DNA from: Cyclonatronum proteinivorum
GTDB taxonomy: Bacteria; Bacteroidota; Rhodothermia; Balneolales; Cyclonatronaceae
DNA length: 64,000 bases
Direction: 5' to 3'
Assembly (NCBI RefSeq): GCF_003353065.1
Contig: NZ_CP027806.1
Location: 496,001 to 560,000 of the forward strand
Shown here: positions 62,268 to 64,000 of the stretch, piece by piece
Numbering within the stretch: the first letter of the stretch is position 1
Layout of the letters: each line of letters opens with the position of its first letter
Translations under genes and position numbers: made by a program
Notes under the pieces: model-generated
Told to the model about the DNA's origin: nothing
Databases searched by the model: none
Seen by the model: only the letters and a program-made list of their open reading frames with translations

Positions 62268-62806
62268 ACATAGAACAATTAGCACACGCTATCCGCGCAG
62301 CTTGTAATGTAGCGGAAGATCAGGAGCTTTATATATTTGGTTCGCAGGCAATTTTAGGAGAATTCCCTGATGCACCTGAGGAGTTAAGGAAGTCAGTTGA
62401 AGTAGATGTAGTACCGGTAAATAAGCCCGATGCCGTAGACAAAATTGATGGCGCACTGGGTGAAAACTCTCCATTCCATCAGATGCACGGATTTTACGTT
62501 CATGGGGTTGCTCTTGAGACCGCGGTCTTGCCCAAAGGGTGGAAAGAAAGAACAAGAGTGGTTCGTGATTATTTAGACAAGAACAATATTGGCTATTGCG
62601 TCGAAGCCCATGATTTAGCTGCGAGCAAGCTTATTGCCTTTCGTGAAAAAGACACGGAGTTTGTGCGCTTTTTGATTCTAAGACAGATGATTAACCCTAC
62701 AGTGCTGCATGCGAGAATACAGCTTACACAGGTTGATTCAGTAGTCAGGCAGCGGGCATTGACCTGGACAGAACTAATCATTGAAAGCCTAAGTGATGAT
62801 GACTGA
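62264..62806 (+). CDS. DUF6036-type nucleotidyltransferase-like protein
   Basis: A 180-residue protein of the minimal nucleotidyltransferase superfamily: YIFGSQAIL (Gly26-Ser27) and, after an insert, VEVDVVPV with Glu46 and Asp48 as likely metal ligands. GWKERTRVV and the C-terminal CVEAHDLAASKLIAFREKD pattern are shared with DUF6036/AbiEii-like proteins. It is translationally coupled to the winged-helix protein. Unlike that partner it keeps the catalytic acidic residues, so it would be the active member. A toxin role is inferred, not shown. Confidence 0.7.
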   Translation: MNIEQLAHAIRAACNVAEDQELYIFGSQAILGEFPDAPEELRKSVEVDVVPVNKPDAVDKIDGALGENSPFHQMHGFYVHGVALETAVLPKGWKERTRVVRDYLDKNNIGYCVEAHDLAASKLIAFREKDTEFVRFLILRQMINPTVLHARIQLTQVDSVVRQRALTWTELIIESLSDDD

Positions 62807-62959
62807 CTTGCGCATTTTATGTACCCCAAATTGAGCGGTTAGCTGCATTTGGAAATTATTGACCCCTCCCATGTAACAATTGTGACTGAACCCGGGGGCT
62901 GCCCGGTCTTATATTAAGGTCAAAATTACAACCGCCGCTTTATTTTAGATGTATATCTC

Positions 62960-63199
62960 ATGATGAATCGTTTGCTCACCAACTGGCACATGCGCCGTGT
63001 ATTAGGTCTTGTGATTGGCCTTATTTTCCTTGTCCAAAGCATTACATTTGGGGAAGCATTGCCGGGTTTTCTGGCGCTTTTCTTTTTGCTGCAGGCCGGC
63101 CTTAATGTCGGTTGCTTCGGGGCGCAGGGATGTGCACCCGCGGCTTACGGGCCGGAAAAAGCTTCCGATGGTGAGATTCAGTACACGGAAGTCAAGTAG
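62960..63199 (+). CDS. YgaP-like (DUF2892) membrane protein
   Basis: A 79-residue protein with two membrane helices (VLGLVIGLIFLVQSITFG, GFLALFFLLQAGLNVGCFG) and a Cys pair in GCFGAQGCAP, the pattern of the YgaP transmembrane/DUF2892 family, which often accompanies rhodanese or thioredoxin genes. The thioredoxin gene follows 39 bases downstream, so they probably share a transcript. Confidence 0.85.
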   Translation: MMNRLLTNWHMRRVLGLVIGLIFLVQSITFGEALPGFLALFFLLQAGLNVGCFGAQGCAPAAYGPEKASDGEIQYTEVK

Positions 63200-63238
63200 C
63201 GGCACCTCATATTTCTGATCCCTTAACTTATTTTTCTT

Positions 63239-63550
63239 ATGGAAACCAAGCTTTCTTTCAAAGACCTCATCAATTCCGATACCCCTGTCCTGGTCGATTT
63301 TTACGCCGATTGGTGCGGTCCCTGCCGCATGATGCCGCCTATCCTCGATAAGGTGAAAAAATCATTCGGCGACGGTCTCAACATTATTAAAATTGACGTG
63401 GATAAGAATCAGCAGGCTGCGGCTGCCTACGGTATCCGCAGTATCCCGACTCTCATTCTGTTCCAGAATGGAGAAATCAAGTGGCAGCAGGCGGGCGTAC
63501 CGCAGGCCGCGCAGCTTGAGCAGGTGATTCGCGAAAAGGCGACCGTCTGA
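63239..63550 (+). CDS. trxA: Thioredoxin
   Basis: A 103-residue cytoplasmic thioredoxin: active site WCGPC in VDFYADWCGPCRMM, and cis-Pro in IRSIPTLILFQNG. No signal peptide. It lies directly after a YgaP-like membrane gene and before a Cys/Met PLP enzyme, a sulfur-related neighbourhood. Confidence 0.95.
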   Translation: METKLSFKDLINSDTPVLVDFYADWCGPCRMMPPILDKVKKSFGDGLNIIKIDVDKNQQAAAAYGIRSIPTLILFQNGEIKWQQAGVPQAAQLEQVIREKATV

Positions 63551-63649
63551 TTTTATTTCCGTTCGGCTGATTCCCAATTAGCATTTTAGCTTTGGTTTGT
63601 GGAAATTGACGCCTCACAAGGCCCTTCTTCACCAACCAAAGCTTTTTTT

Positions 63650-64000
63650 ATGCGTTTTGAAACCCGCGCCATTCACGGCGGTCTTGATCATGACAACCAT
63701 GCGCGCGCGATTGTGCCGCCCGTGTACCACAGCACGGTGTATGAGCTGAGCGAAGCCGGCAAGCAGGATGATGAGCTGTTATACTCGCGCCTCGATAATC
63801 CGAACCGGCGGCAGTGGGAAGCGCTCGCGGCTTCGCTCGAAGGGGGTGCCGGTGCCGCGGCTTTTGCGTCCGGCATTGCGGCGGCTACCGCGGTGCTTCA
63901 GGCGCTTGACCCCGGCGATCATGTGATCTTCCCCGACGACCTCTATTCCGGTCACCGGATGATGATCACCGGCCTGATGAACCGCTGGAACCTGCACAGC
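63650..64000 (+). CDS. Cys/Met metabolism PLP-dependent enzyme, N-terminal part
   Basis: The first 117 codons of a trans-sulfuration enzyme (cystathionine gamma-synthase / gamma-lyase / homocysteine synthase type), cut by the window edge. It begins MRFETRAIHGGLDHDNHARA, then IVPPVYHSTVYEL, YSRLDNPNR and EGGAGAAAFASGIAA, all typical of the family's cofactor and tetramer contacts. The PLP lysine lies beyond the edge, so the precise reaction cannot be chosen. It begins 99 bases after trxA. Confidence 0.92.
   Translation, partial: MRFETRAIHGGLDHDNHARAIVPPVYHSTVYELSEAGKQDDELLYSRLDNPNRRQWEALAASLEGGAGAAAFASGIAAATAVLQALDPGDHVIFPDDLYSGHRMMITGLMNRWNLHS

Overview
The window looks like chromosome of a Gram-negative member of the Bacteroidota/Rhodothermota/Balneolota group, most likely a halophilic, carotenoid-bearing Balneolota- or Rhodothermota-like bacterium. 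The clues are a C-terminal T9SS-type sorting domain starting with a YPNPFNP motif on a secreted amylase, the rpmB-rpmG-DUF4295 cluster, TAnnTTTG-type promoter elements, few Shine-Dalgarno sequences, a CrtY-type lycopene cyclase next to a Blh carotene oxygenase, and acidic proteins. Taxonomy is inferred from gene content only. Housekeeping genes are GC-rich; several islands (14.8-15.7 kb, 17.5-19.1 kb and 58.9-62.8 kb) are visibly AT-richer and carry defence or toxin-antitoxin genes. || Layout. 0-3.1 kb: an edge fragment, an S9 peptidase, and rpmB-rpmG-DUF4295 behind a promoter and a terminator-like leader hairpin. 3.6-14.2 kb: metH, then gltB and gltD, separated by repeat-rich spacers. 14.2-15.9 kb: REP-like palindromes, a displaced remnant of the gltD 3' end and an EVE-HNH (type IV restriction-like) gene between short direct repeats. 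15.9-17.3 kb: NlpC/P60 lipoprotein and metF. 17.5-19.1 kb: a three-gene HipBST-type toxin-antitoxin operon. 19.4-30.8 kb: DCC protein, glyQS, glnS, secreted M14 peptidase, a probable outer-membrane barrel, rnd, an NYN-LOTUS protein and sixA. 31-38.6 kb: THUMP methyltransferase, DsbA-like and VKOR oxidative-folding genes, the retinal pair blh-crtY, TlpA, a Na+/Ca2+ exchanger and a LolA-like protein. 38.8-50 kb: aldehyde dehydrogenase, a MITE-like element, CvfB, PspC, an AI-2E permease/response regulator/PLP enzyme operon, two YlbF paralogues, hemN and a CotH kinase. 50-58 kb: tRNA-Leu(CAG), TANGO2-like, a T9SS-sorted GH13 amylase and the fatty-acid oxidation pair fadI-fadJ. 58-63 kb: accessory strip with VapBC (toxin broken by an amber codon), ParE (frameshifted), small overlapping genes, and a winged-helix/nucleotidyltransferase pair behind twin palindromes. 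63-64 kb: YgaP-like membrane protein, thioredoxin and the start of a Cys/Met PLP enzyme. || Cooperation between genes. metF and metH form the methyl branch of methionine synthesis, with the edge trans-sulfuration enzyme possibly feeding it. gltB-gltD assimilate ammonium. crtY-blh convert lycopene to beta-carotene and then retinal. DsbA, VKOR and TlpA point to active extracytoplasmic thiol chemistry. fadI-fadJ form the beta-oxidation trifunctional complex. || Most unusual features: (i) a dispersed ~87-bp repeat family in seven intergenic copies with three mutually exclusive hairpin arms; (ii) the wHTH/nucleotidyltransferase module at 61.3-62.8 kb, whose first protein has lost the catalytic acidic pair and which is preceded by paired palindromes; (iii) the decaying toxin genes beside it; (iv) the EVE-HNH insertion with the gltD tail remnant; (v) a strong leader terminator before rpmB; and (vi) a complete MITE with a 4-bp target duplication.
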